This document shows positions 19,280 through 27,678 of a DNA stretch of 64,000 nt, piece after piece. Source of the stretch: Eubacterium plexicaudatum ASF492 (GTDB lineage Bacteria; Bacillota; Clostridia; Lachnospirales; Lachnospiraceae). Both the position numbers and the translations under genes were made by a program. Each line of letters begins with the position of its first letter. Within the stretch, counting starts at the first letter, position 1. The notes under the pieces are model-generated. The model was not told where the DNA came from and did no database searches. It saw nothing but the letters and a program-made list of their open reading frames with translations. The stretch spans positions 5,623,501-5,687,500 of the forward strand of contig NZ_AQFT02000001.1 of assembly GCF_000364225.2 (NCBI RefSeq), in the 5' to 3' direction.

Positions 19280-19558
19280 ATGATTACGTTGGAAATGATA
19301 GAAGATTTTATGAGCGTAAACATGAATACGGCAGATGTGGGAAAGCTTGCGGATATCGGCACGTTGGAGTTTGATCACACGCTGCCTGTGCAGGAGAGAG
19401 TATCCTATGTTTTACAAAAGCTGAAAAATCCATTCTGTTTTCGTTATGGCGAAATGGGGATAAAACTGGAATTTGATGAACAGGCGCCGCCGATAGCGGA
19501 AGTACTGGCAGACTATCTGATACGAAAAAAAGCGGTTTATAATTGCGTATTGTTGTAA
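19280..19558 (+). CDS. Small uncharacterised protein paired with the serine recombinase
   Basis: A 92-aa acidic protein (MITLEMIEDFMSVN...) containing the segment LKNPFCFRYGEMGIKLEF. CAGGAGGTAC precedes the ATG and the recombinase starts 19 nt after its stop, so the two are co-transcribed. I recall similar small proteins next to Lachnospiraceae serine recombinases, but no function is known to me. Its position makes an accessory or directionality role possible; that is inference only. Confidence 0.6.
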   Translation: MITLEMIEDFMSVNMNTADVGKLADIGTLEFDHTLPVQERVSYVLQKLKNPFCFRYGEMGIKLEFDEQAPPIAEVLADYLIRKKAVYNCVLL

Positions 19559-19577
19559 AACGGCAGGAGGAGGACAC

Positions 19578-21233
19578 ATGGCACGAGCAGCTCCAAAAAA
19601 CAAAGTGTGGCGAGTAGGATTTTATATTCGTTTATCGCGTGAAGACAAGAGAGGAAAAGAAGAGTCGGAAAGCATTACCAACCAACGGCTGATATTGACT
19701 GATTTTCTCGCACAACAGGATGATGGCGGCGAATACATTTATGTGGATGAATATGTTGATGATGGCGTGAGCGGTACGACCGATGAAGAGCGTGAAAGTT
19801 TTCAAAGGCTTTTGGCAGATATTCAAAAAGGAAAAATCAACTGTGTTATTGTGAAAAATCTTGCCAGGAGCTTCCGCAATAATGGCGATCAAAGCTATTA
19901 TCTCGGAGACTGGTTTCCGCGCAATAATGTGCGCTTTATCTCGCTTTATCAACAGCCGGTGGATACTTACAAAGATCCGCAGTACGCTCAAAATATAGCG
20001 GTTCCCGTTCAGGGCGTTTTGAATGAAGAGCATGCAAGAGGAACATCGGAAAGTGTCAGGCGTACCTTGGACAAGAAGAGGGAAAAAGGTTTGCATATTG
20101 GTTCTTTTGCGGCCTATGGATATATGAAAGATCCGGAAAATAAAAATGCGCTGATCATAGACGAAGAAGCGGCTGAGCATGTAAGGAGTATTTTCAGCTG
20201 GTTTTTGGACGGTATGAGCAAAAACGCAATTGTCCGCAAACTGAATGGCAGCGGAATCTTATGCCCGGCGGCCTACAAGAGAAGCAAAGGACTGAAATAT
20301 AAAAATCCAAATGCAGACGGCGGCAATCCTCTGTGGTGTGCGGCAAGCGTTGGAAACATATTGCAAAACCGTCTCTACGTCGGGGATATGGTGCAGGGAC
20401 GTTATCGGATAAAAAGTTATAAAATCCATGTTCAGGAAACTGTGCCGGAAGAAGAATGGTTTGTTGTGGAAAATACCCATCAGCCGATTATCAGGCGTGC
20501 GGATTTTGCGCATGTACAGGAACTTTTGAAAAAGAATACGCGAACCGCGCCGAAACAAGAAAATCCATACCTGTTCGGTGGCTTTCTTCGCTGTGCAGAT
20601 TGTGGCAAGGCTATGGCCCGCAGTGCGGTAAAAGGAAACGTATATTATTACTGCCGCACCTACAAAGATCAGTCAAAGCTCGCATGTACCAAACACAGGA
20701 TACGGCACCATGATCTGGAATATGGTGTGTTATATGCCATCCGGAAAATGGTTTATATTGCGGTGGAGTTTTCCGAAATGGTTTCCCGTATAAATGCGGT
20801 ATCCATACAAAAAAGCCGGTCTGTTCGACTAAATGAGCAGATAGCGGCAAAGAAAAAGAAACTTGCAAAAATCAGGTACTATAAACAAGAGATTTACCAG
20901 GATTGGAAAGACGGTGAAATCAGCCAGGAAGACTATCGTTATATGCAGGAGAATTATGAGCGGCAAATCGAGACGGTCAATGATGCAATTCATTATCTGA
21001 ATATGGAAAAGGCAGAACTTGAAAGAGGGACAGATGCGGAAAATTCATTTCCGTCGGTTTTCGGAGAACCGGAAGACACCGGCAAACTGACAAGAGAGCT
21101 TTTAATTGCATTGGTAGAACAGATCAAGGTGTATGAAAACGGTAATATACGGATTAAATTAAAATTTGCCAATGAGTACCGCCGGATTGCAGAACATGCT
21201 CCAAAGATTCATACAAATTCCGAAGCAATTTAA
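19578..21233 (+). CDS. Large serine recombinase
   Basis: 551 aa. The N-terminal resolvase domain has the catalytic Ser20 in FYIRLSREDK, and GVSGTTDEERESFQRLL and VIVKNLARSFRNN contribute the conserved Arg/Asp positions. A recombinase domain (about 170-290), a zinc ribbon (CADCGKAM ... YYYCRTYK ... CTKHRI, about 345-380) and a coiled coil follow. This is the domain plan of large serine integrases and TndX/TnpX transposases, which join or excise DNA without host factors. It ends beside the right attachment arm, and RBS GGAGGAGG precedes the ATG. Confidence 0.92.
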   Translation: MARAAPKNKVWRVGFYIRLSREDKRGKEESESITNQRLILTDFLAQQDDGGEYIYVDEYVDDGVSGTTDEERESFQRLLADIQKGKINCVIVKNLARSFRNNGDQSYYLGDWFPRNNVRFISLYQQPVDTYKDPQYAQNIAVPVQGVLNEEHARGTSESVRRTLDKKREKGLHIGSFAAYGYMKDPENKNALIIDEEAAEHVRSIFSWFLDGMSKNAIVRKLNGSGILCPAAYKRSKGLKYKNPNADGGNPLWCAASVGNILQNRLYVGDMVQGRYRIKSYKIHVQETVPEEEWFVVENTHQPIIRRADFAHVQELLKKNTRTAPKQENPYLFGGFLRCADCGKAMARSAVKGNVYYYCRTYKDQSKLACTKHRIRHHDLEYGVLYAIRKMVYIAVEFSEMVSRINAVSIQKSRSVRLNEQIAAKKKKLAKIRYYKQEIYQDWKDGEISQEDYRYMQENYERQIETVNDAIHYLNMEKAELERGTDAENSFPSVFGEPEDTGKLTRELLIALVEQIKVYENGNIRIKLKFANEYRRIAEHAPKIHTNSEAI

Positions 21234-21243
21234 TATTCCTGCT

Positions 21244-22497
21244 TTAACAGGCGGTATGTTTTCCTAACATAAACGCCCCGGTGGCTCCGTCAGCTCCGGT
21301 TGGCCCCACCGCGCCATCAGCCCCGGTAGGTCCGGTTGCCCCTGTCGCCCCAGTCGGCCCGGTTGCGCCATCGGCCCCAGTCGCGCCTGTAGCACCGGTT
21401 GCGCCAGTTGCCCCAGTCGGCCCGGTCGCGCCATCGGCTCCTGTAGGTCCGGTCGCGCCATCGGCCCCAGTCGCTCCTGTAGCACCTGTCGCGCCATCGG
21501 CCCCAGTCGCGCCCGTCGCACCGGTCGCGCCATCAGCTCCTGTAGCACCAGTTGCCCCAGTCGGCCCAGTTGCGCCATCAGCTCCGGTCGGTCCGGTAGG
21601 CCCGATCAATCCATCGGCACCTGTCGGTCCGGTCGGCCCGGTGGCCCCAGTGGCCCCTGTAGCCCCAGTCGGCCCGGTCGCGCCATCGGCACCGGTCGGC
21701 CCAGTCGGTCCTGTCGCGCCATCGGCTCCGGTAGCACCGGTCGGTCCGATTAATCCATCGGCTCCGGTAGGTCCTGTTGGTCCCGTTGCACCGTCGGCCC
21801 CAGTTGGCCCAGTCGGTCCGGTTGCGCCATCAGCTCCCGTTGCGCCGATTGGTCCGGTCGCGCCAGTTGCCCCTGTTGCCCCCGTCGGTCCTGTCGGACC
21901 TTCGTCTCCGGGACAGCCTTTTGGACCCTGCGGTCCGATTGGTCCGGTTACGCCCTGGATACCCTGTGAACCGGTTACACCTTGTGGACCCATGGAACCG
22001 GTAGGTCCGGCAGGTCCTGTCGGCCCCGGAATACCTCTCGGACCCTGTGGTCCGATATCACCCTGCGGTCCGATCGGTCCGGTAGGTCCGGTTGGGCCGG
22101 ACGGGCCCTGTGGTCCAACGTCTCCCTGTGGTCCTTCACAGCCGGGATCGCCTTTTGGTCCGATATCACCGCGAACACCCTGAATACCCTGAATACCCTG
22201 CGGTCCTGCGTACCCTCTTGGGCCTGCGTACCCTCTTGGGCCGGTATTTCCGGTAGGCCCTACCGGACCGGTATTTCCTCTTGGTCCTCTTGGGCCGGGA
22301 GCTCCCGGGATTCCCTGTGGTCCCATACAACCCTGCTCTCCTTTGTCGCCTTTTGGACCAGGACAGCCGGTATCCCCTTTTACGCCCTGCGGTCCCGTAG
22401 GGCCAGGATCACCTTTCGGACCGGCCGGGCCACGTTCACAGCAGTGGGGATGGCATTGGTTTGGATAACAGTTATTATATGAATTATTTTGATTCAT
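21244..22497 (-). CDS. Collagen-like protein, N-terminal and triplet part (C-terminus displaced)
   Basis: A Cys/Asn-rich head (MNQNNSYNNCYPNQCHPHCC) is followed from about residue 23 by some 126 Gly-X-Y triplets. The first half is rich in GPQG and GPRG; the second is built from GPT, GAT and GAD. The last codons (AFMLGKHTAC) come from the inserted element and replace the expected C-terminal domain. Thr-rich triplets are the glycosylation sites of BclA-type spore filaments. ATG 22497 follows AAAAAAGGATG; an upstream in-frame ATG at 22545 is less well placed. It lies downstream of a glycosyltransferase gene. Confidence 0.8.
   Translation of the reverse strand: MNQNNSYNNCYPNQCHPHCCERGPAGPKGDPGPTGPQGVKGDTGCPGPKGDKGEQGCMGPQGIPGAPGPRGPRGNTGPVGPTGNTGPRGYAGPRGYAGPQGIQGIQGVRGDIGPKGDPGCEGPQGDVGPQGPSGPTGPTGPIGPQGDIGPQGPRGIPGPTGPAGPTGSMGPQGVTGSQGIQGVTGPIGPQGPKGCPGDEGPTGPTGATGATGATGPIGATGADGATGPTGPTGADGATGPTGPTGADGLIGPTGATGADGATGPTGPTGADGATGPTGATGATGATGPTGPTGADGLIGPTGPTGADGATGPTGATGATGADGATGATGATGADGATGATGATGADGATGPTGADGATGPTGATGATGATGATGADGATGPTGATGATGPTGADGAVGPTGADGATGAFMLGKHTAC
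21259..21284 (-). repeat. Right attachment site (element arm plus core)
   Basis: TTTTCCTAA (21259-21267), CATA, AACGCCCC (21272-21279) and the core CCCGGTGG (21277-21284). It is the mirror image of the left site. The collagen frame reads out of it into the element and stops at 21244. Confidence 0.75.
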
Positions 22498-22597
22498 TTC
22501 AAAGCACATCCTTTTTTCAATATTTATATAAAAAGTACTTAACAAGTATCTTTTTATACAAACATCTTATACAGATTTGAAATGCTTGCTACAAAAT

Positions 22598-23665
22598 TCA
22601 CAGACTGTCAAAATATTGTTTGTTGTGCAGGTACGATTTGGAATAAGGCTTGCACGCTCCGGCTTTCTCGTTATATTCTTTTGCTTTTTGCCTGTCTCCC
22701 AATCTGTCATAGCATACGCATAACTGTAAAAGCGGCACATAATCATAACAGTCCGGCAGTATGAATCCTCCGGTCTGTTCCTGCTTTGGTGTGTGCAGCG
22801 CCGTGTCATACCAGTATATGGCGTTGTGGTAGTTTCCATGTTCCAGAAAGTATTTGCCGATCTCGCAGCATATCTCAGCTCTTGGCAGATCATAGCTCAT
22901 ACTGCGTAACAGCGTAGTAAGTGCGGCCTGTTCCTGTTCGAGCGCATAATGGCAGCAGGCACAGATCGAACAGGCTTCAATTTTATTTTCGACCCATCCG
23001 TCTGACGAGAGCAGAAATTGTTCCATGACGGAAATGGCTTTTTCGTATTGTTTGTGATAGTAAAGTTCCCGGCCATAATAATATTGCTGGCGTGCATCCA
23101 AAGGTTTGCCGTCTGCGATTAATTTTTCGTAGATTCTTAAATTGCGGTCAGGATCCGTGGCGTGCATTTTTTTATGAGAGATTGCAATGTCGGAGTACAC
23201 GAGCTTGCCGTTTGGCTGAATTACTTCATGAACTGCCCCTGTCCAGCGGTATTGCGGACAGTTTCTGATCCATCGCTCTCTGAAGTAAGAAAAGGAAGGG
23301 TTACCGGCTTCATCGAAGGAAGTGTGGTATTTCATCATTACCATATCGGTGTCGGGTGTCAGCGTCTGCTTTAACTGCAGAAATTTTTCTTTTTCCGTCT
23401 CATCCAGAATATCGTCGGCGTCCATCCACATGCAATAATCCTTTGTCGCTTTGGAAAAAGAATAGTTTCTGGCGTCGGAAAAATCATCCTTCCATGGATA
23501 AGAATAAACGTTCTTTGTATAGTCGGATACGATTTCCACCGTTCGATCGACAGAGCCGGTATCTACAATTATGATTTCATCTACGAGTCCGGCAATACTG
23601 TCTAGACAGCGGGCAATATGCATTTCTTCATTTTTTACGATCATGCAAAGACTGATTGTGCTCAT
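22598..23665 (-). CDS. Family 2 glycosyltransferase with TPR-like C-terminus
   Basis: 355 aa. The N-terminal GT-A domain has SLCMIVKNEEMHIARCLDSI, the nucleotide-binding IIIVDTGSVDRT and the DxD-like MDADD motif. The C-terminal half consists of helical TPR-like repeats (RQQYYYGRELYYHKQYEKAI). This plan fits SunS-like and related protein glycosyltransferases. It is sandwiched between two collagen-like genes on the same strand, so these are its likely substrates. AAGGAGA precedes the ATG. Confidence 0.85.
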   Translation of the reverse strand: MSTISLCMIVKNEEMHIARCLDSIAGLVDEIIIVDTGSVDRTVEIVSDYTKNVYSYPWKDDFSDARNYSFSKATKDYCMWMDADDILDETEKEKFLQLKQTLTPDTDMVMMKYHTSFDEAGNPSFSYFRERWIRNCPQYRWTGAVHEVIQPNGKLVYSDIAISHKKMHATDPDRNLRIYEKLIADGKPLDARQQYYYGRELYYHKQYEKAISVMEQFLLSSDGWVENKIEACSICACCHYALEQEQAALTTLLRSMSYDLPRAEICCEIGKYFLEHGNYHNAIYWYDTALHTPKQEQTGGFILPDCYDYVPLLQLCVCYDRLGDRQKAKEYNEKAGACKPYSKSYLHNKQYFDSL

Positions 23666-23686
23666 ATTGTCTTCTCCTTTTTACAC

Positions 23687-24385
23687 TTATTGTCTGCATA
23701 ACTTTTCAATATACATATCCATATTGATTTTGCAGGTTTCGGCTGAGGAATGCCAGGCAAAGAACAATGTGGAGTCGTCCGGGATTCGGATAATAAAATA
23801 TCGTGCGATCACCATCATGGCTTTTCGATTTCCTGCCTCGGCATAAGCGGTATACATAGCCTGTTTCTGTTTGTTTAATATGGGTGTAAGCTTTATAACA
23901 CAATGACGATTTACCTGTGCGGTAATATAATAACCGATGGAATAATAACCTGGTGTCAGTGTGATCGAGTTGTTATCACACAGAGATATATGGTGGGTAA
24001 TATCCGGTATTTCTGTTTTCAGCGGCAGGCGTGTTTTTTCCGGCAGAATCAGTTCCTGACCTGTAAATGATGCAAAAATGTTGTTTTGCGGATAACCGGC
24101 AGGTCCCGCAGGTCCTCGTTCGCCGGTATCGCCTTTGGGCCCCATAGGTCCTGTTTCACCCTGCGGCCCCTGTGGACCTGTGACGCCCTGCGGCCCGGTT
24201 TCGCCTCGTTCTCCGGGACAGCCCTGCGGCCCCGGTTCGCCGCGTGGTCCCATAGGTCCCATGGGTCCTGGGATTGCTCCGGATTCCATCGCTTCGGGTT
24301 CATTTGCGCAGTCGTTCCTGTTTGGCATTCTCATGCCGAACAGATTCGGCGAGTAAAACATTCGATTTGTATTAAAATTTTGCAA
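23687..24385 (-). CDS. Small collagen-like protein with C-terminal domain
   Basis: 232 aa: a short head, about 19 Gly-X-Y triplets (from GAIPGPMGPMGPRG to GERGPAGPAG) and a C-terminal beta domain of about 130 residues (IFASFTGQELILPEK...) like the trimerising heads of bacterial collagen-like or spore-surface proteins. It uses a TTG start at 24385 with GAGGTGA upstream. It is the first gene of the collagen/glycosyltransferase cluster. Confidence 0.78.
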   Translation of the reverse strand: MQNFNTNRMFYSPNLFGMRMPNRNDCANEPEAMESGAIPGPMGPMGPRGEPGPQGCPGERGETGPQGVTGPQGPQGETGPMGPKGDTGERGPAGPAGYPQNNIFASFTGQELILPEKTRLPLKTEIPDITHHISLCDNNSITLTPGYYSIGYYITAQVNRHCVIKLTPILNKQKQAMYTAYAEAGNRKAMMVIARYFIIRIPDDSTLFFAWHSSAETCKINMDMYIEKLCRQ

Positions 24386-24408
24386 TGAAAATCACCTCAT
24401 TTTTTAAG

Positions 24409-24416
24409 ATTGTATG
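24409..24416 (-). promoter_or_regulatory. Possible sporulation-type -10 before the collagen cluster
   Basis: On the minus strand this reads CATACAAT, the -10 of mother-cell sigma-E promoters (and CATA of sigma-K). I cannot find a convincing -35, and the leader would be very short. Confidence 0.2.
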
Positions 24417-24486
24417 ATAACGAAGTCACAATAAATTATATGCATGCATCATAAATTCGTTTTGTTATAAAATAAATAATATTGTC

Positions 24487-24517
24487 TTGACTCTTACGTT
24501 ACGTTATAGTTTATAAT
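24487..24517 (+). promoter_or_regulatory. MerR-type promoter with 19-bp spacer
   Basis: TTGACT (24487-24492), 19 bp, TATAAT (24512-24517). The long spacer holds the dyad CTCTTACGT / ACGTTATAG. Over-long spacers with a central dyad are the hallmark of MerR-family promoters, so the gene is probably autoregulated. Confidence 0.7.
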
Positions 24518-24544
24518 CATCTTACACGAGGGAGGTAACAGATC

Positions 24545-25269
24545 ATGAGGACAGTTCACGAAGTAAGCAGGCTGACGGGTGTGAGTATACGCGCACTTCA
24601 TCATTATGACAAAATAGGACTTTTGCATCCGGCGCAAATATCGGATGCCGGTTACCGGCTGTATGACGATACGGACCTGGAACGGCTGCAGTGCATTTTA
24701 TTTTTTAAAGAACTACAATTTTCTTTAAAAGAAATCCGGCAGATGCTGGACAGTCCGGATTTTGACTACGGCTCTGCGCTGAAACAGCAGATCATTCTGC
24801 TTGAAATGAAAATGGAACGGTTACAAAATCTGCTTGATCTTGCTCGCGGAATACAGACGATAGGAGTGAAGCATATGGATTTTACAGTGTTTGATACAAA
24901 AAAGATGGATGAATACAAACAACAGGCAAAGGAATCCTGGGGCATATGAAAGCGTATCAGGAATATGAGGAAAAATCAAAAGGAAGGACAAAGGAAGTGG
25001 AACGCAACATTGGGATTGGACTGATGACAGTTTTTTCCGAGTTCGGTGCAAAGAAGGAAGCAAATCCTGCGGATGAGGAAGTGCAGAAGCTTGTTAAAAA
25101 ACTTCAGGACTATATTTCCGAACATTATTATACATGTTCGAAAGAGATCCTGGCATCGCTTGGAAAAATGTATGCGGCCGGAGGCAGTATGACAGAAAAT
25201 ATAGATGCGGTCGGAGGCAGTGGAACGGCGGAGTTCGCATGTGCAGCGATACAGGTATACTGCGGATAA
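24545..25269 (+). CDS. MerR-family regulator of the TipA type (one frameshift)
   Basis: The N-terminal MerR helix-turn-helix (TVHEVSRLTGVSIRALHHYDKIGLL and AGYRLYDDTDL) and coiled coil are followed by a TipAS-like effector domain. The frame breaks near 24944; one added A gives ESWGNMKAYQEYEEKSK and 241 aa, the usual TipA length. TipA-like proteins bind varied small molecules or thiopeptides. GAGGGAGGT precedes the ATG. Confidence 0.82.
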
Positions 25270-25401
25270 ATACATTATAACAGTCCGGCCTACGGCTTTT
25301 CCGTTAGTTACGGTTTTTTCAAAAAAAAACTGGACAAATAAGGTAAATCTGTGATAAGATTAATAAAATTAAGAATTTCATAAGTTATATTTAAAAACGA
25401 A

Positions 25402-25433
25402 GGCGTTTTGCATAATATGCAAGGCGTCTTTTT
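25402..25433 (+). terminator. Hairpin with T tail upstream of the Lrp-family gene
   Basis: GGCGTTTTGCAT pairs with ATGCAAGGCGTC with two G-U pairs and is followed by TTTTTG. It ends 20 nt before the start codon, so it could be a terminator of upstream transcription or an attenuator. Confidence 0.45.
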
Positions 25434-25454
25434 GCTTTTCAGGAGGAAAACAGT

Positions 25455-25922
25455 ATGAAGCGTACATTGGATTTTATTGATCACCAGATTATCGGTTTGT
25501 TACAGAAAAATGCAAGAATGTCATTAAAAGATATTGCATCCGGTGTGTATCTGTCGTCACCGGCAGCATCCGCAAGACTGGAAAAGCTGAAACGGGAAGG
25601 TTATATCACCGGTTTTCATGCCAGCATCAATCACGAAATGATGGGATACAATATTAAGGCTTTTATAACGCTGTCAGTGGATTCCGGTCTGAAAGATGAA
25701 TTTTTGGACCATATGCGCCGGTGTGGAAATGTGATTGAATGTAATTGTATTACGGGCGATTATGCGATGCTGTTAGAAGTTGTGTATCCAAATACGGAAG
25801 AACTGGAACGGTTTGTCGCAAAATTACAGAAGTATGGAAAAACAAAAACGCAGATTGTTTTTTCAACGGCAGTCGAGCATCGGGAACCGACACCGGATGT
25901 TCGGATTGAAAGAGCCGGATGA
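25455..25922 (+). CDS. Lrp/AsnC-family transcriptional regulator
   Basis: 155 aa: a helix-turn-helix (IIGLLQKNARMSLKDIASGVYLSSPAASARLEKLKREGYI) and the ligand-binding RAM domain (CNCITGDYAMLLEVV). It senses amino acids or related metabolites in this family. AGGAGG precedes the ATG. The bioY promoter follows its stop. Confidence 0.88.
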   Translation: MKRTLDFIDHQIIGLLQKNARMSLKDIASGVYLSSPAASARLEKLKREGYITGFHASINHEMMGYNIKAFITLSVDSGLKDEFLDHMRRCGNVIECNCITGDYAMLLEVVYPNTEELERFVAKLQKYGKTKTQIVFSTAVEHREPTPDVRIERAG

Positions 25923-25975
25923 GCACTAGAATGTTTACCCATTAGAAAAAATGTTAACACTTTGTATTGTTTCTA

Positions 25976-26047
25976 TTGACAAAGGGCTAAAATAGTTTAT
26001 AATAAATACAGATCAATAGTTAAGCAAAAGAAAGAAGAGGTTAACAA
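25976..26047 (+). promoter_or_regulatory. bioY promoter with BirA-like half-sites
   Basis: TTGACA (25976-25981), 16 bp, TATAAT (25998-26003). GGTTAACAA at 26039-26047 is a perfect right half of a BirA operator (TTGTTAACC ... GGTTAACAA), with a weaker TAGTTAAGC at 26017-26025. The site abuts the start codon and would block transcription or translation when biotin is plentiful. Confidence 0.45.
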
Positions 26048-26048
26048 T

Positions 26049-26605
26049 ATGGATGAAAAAGCAGTAACGGTATTACCGGTTCGGCAATTATGCTCGATTG
26101 CGTTAATGTCCGCATTGATGTGTCTGCTGGGGCCGCTGTCGATTCCGATTGGCCTGGTGCCAATTTCGCTCATGACATTGATTATTTATCTGACGTTATA
26201 TGTATTGGGAATGAAAATGGGAACGATCAGCTGTATTATTTATTTGCTTTTGGGATTTGTCGGCGTTCCGGTTTTGCCGGATATACCGGAGGAGCGGCAA
26301 AGCTGCTTGGCCCAACAGGCGGATATTTGGTCGGGTACATATTTTTAATGCTTGTCAGTGGATTCATTATGGAAAAAATAGCATTTAAAAGAATTCTGAG
26401 CATGGCAGGTACGATCGTCGGAACGGCAGTGCTGTATGTATTTGGCACAATCTGGTTTGTCATTCTGATGAAATGTGATGTTGCTTATGCACTGTCTGAA
26501 TGTGTCGTTCCGTTTCTGATCGGGGATTTTGCAAAAATCGTATTGGCGGAGTTAGTGGGGCAGGAATTACGAAAAAGGCTGAAAGCAGCGCATTTAATCG
26601 GTTAA
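26049..26605 (+). CDS. bioY: Biotin transporter BioY (one frameshift)
   Basis: A 185-aa ECF substrate-binding membrane protein with about six helices. The conserved GFVGVPVFAGYTGGAAKLLGPTGGYL motif spans the break; one added T in the T4 run at 26272-26275 restores it. The C-terminus has PFLIGDFAKIVLAELVG. BioY takes up biotin with a shared energising module not found here. Confidence 0.88.
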
Positions 26606-26633
26606 GCCGGTAAGTTATATGAAAAATAAAAAG

Positions 26634-26676
26634 CAGTTGAAAGCGGATAGGAGTCGTTTGCTTTTCAACTGTTTTT
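26634..26676 (+). terminator. Terminator after bioY
   Basis: CAGTTGAAAGC pairs with GCTTTTCAACTG and ends in TTTTTT. The left arm has one A fewer than needed for perfect pairing, the same kind of deficit seen in the coding frames. Confidence 0.7.
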
Positions 26677-26922
26677 TGTTTTCGTTCAGGAATTTTTCTT
26701 CATCAATCCGAATAATTTTACGAATCATTTGCGTGCATCTTGGAAGGACAGACGATGTAAATGTATCCGGTCAGGAGGCAAAGGGAATAGCAATCCAAAT
26801 TGTGTCGGATTATTTTAAGCAAAATCCAAGAACCTGATGAAAAGAAAATAGAATAGATTATTTGCGGCACATATGATAAAATAGTCCGGATATGAAGAAA
26901 ATAAAAAAAGAGGGTAGGAATT
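26677..26922. other. Intergenic region, possible small gene remnant
   Basis: The plus frame ending at 26837 finishes with SGQEAKGIAIQIVSDYFKQNP, which looks protein-like but has no start of its own. I cannot identify the parent gene. AGGGTAGG near 26912 is the ribosome site of the next gene. Confidence 0.3.
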
Positions 26923-27650
26923 ATGAAGCTGTTAATAATCAGACATGCGGATCCGGACTATGAAGCGGATTCTTTAACAAACAGGGATGGATAGAAGCAG
27001 AGCTGCTTTCGAAGCGGATTTCAACGATGGATATTACAAAATTCTACGTATCGCCATTGGGCAGGGCAAGAGATACGGCGAGCCTTACTTTGAAAAAGAT
27101 GAATCGTGAAGCAGAGGAATGCCAGTGGCTGAGAGAGTTTCAGCCGCAGATTCAGCGCCCGGACAAAGAGGGCAGGTCGATTACGTGGGACTGGCTGCCG
27201 CAGGACTGGACCGGCAATGACGACTTTTACCATAAACAGGCATGGATGGAACATGAGGTTCTGAAAGAAGGACAGGTGGCAAAAGAGTATGCATGGGTGA
27301 CGGAATCTCTGGATGAACTGCTGGCACGTCATGGCTATGTGCGGGAGGAAAATTATTATCGTGCTGTTCGCAGCAATATGGATACGATTGCGTTTTTCTG
27401 TCATTTTGGTCTGGAATGTGTGCTGCTGAGCCATTTGCTTGGTATTTCTCCTATGGTGCTGTGGCACAAAATGTGCGCTGCGCCATCTTCCGTAACGACG
27501 CTGATTACAGAAGAGCGCAGAAAGGGAATCGCATTGTTTCGCATGAGCAGTTTTGGAGATGTGTCACACTTGACAATGGCGGGAGAACAGCCGTCCTTTG
27601 CCGCGCGTTTTTGCGAATGTTTTGAAAACGTGGATGAGAGACATGATTAA
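26923..27650 (+). CDS. Histidine phosphatase (phosphoglycerate-mutase-like; one frameshift)
   Basis: The N-terminal RHG-type catalytic motif reads LIIRHADPDYE. The first frame stops early; one added A near 26979-26981 gives DSLTKQGWIEAELLSKRI and joins the main frame (YVSPLGRARDTASL, the usual second motif). The later catalytic His lies in FCHFGLECVLLSHLL. Corrected length is 242 aa. The substrate is unknown. Confidence 0.8.
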
Positions 27651-27678
27651 TAGCCGCCGGACAGGATAAGAATCATAT

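Larger units (their letters stand above)
16631..21284. mobile_element. 4.65 kb serine-recombinase element inserted in a collagen-like gene
   Basis: CCCGGTGG occurs at both junctions (16631-16638 and 21277-21284). Inside, the ends are inverted copies: GGGGCGTT, ACGA, TTAGGAAAA on the left; reverse complement of GGGGCGTT, TATG, TTAGGAAAA on the right. This is what integration by a serine integrase with a symmetric attP leaves behind. Cargo is blaI, a blaR1-like gene, a copy of the dispersed palindrome, a 92-codon gene and the recombinase, which ends 26 bp from the right arm. Unit length (core to core) is 4646 bp. Confidence 0.8.

Noticed and set aside
21281..22183. A 300-codon plus-strand frame rich in Ala-Pro-Val-Gly-Pro repeats.
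   Set aside because: It is the antisense shadow of the collagen triplets (GGN CCN on the other strand); it has no ribosome site and the minus-strand frame continues to a proper start with one.
21290..22400. Regular short repeats that could suggest a CRISPR array.
   Set aside because: Spacing is in 9- and 18-nt multiples of Gly-X-Y codons without unique spacers.
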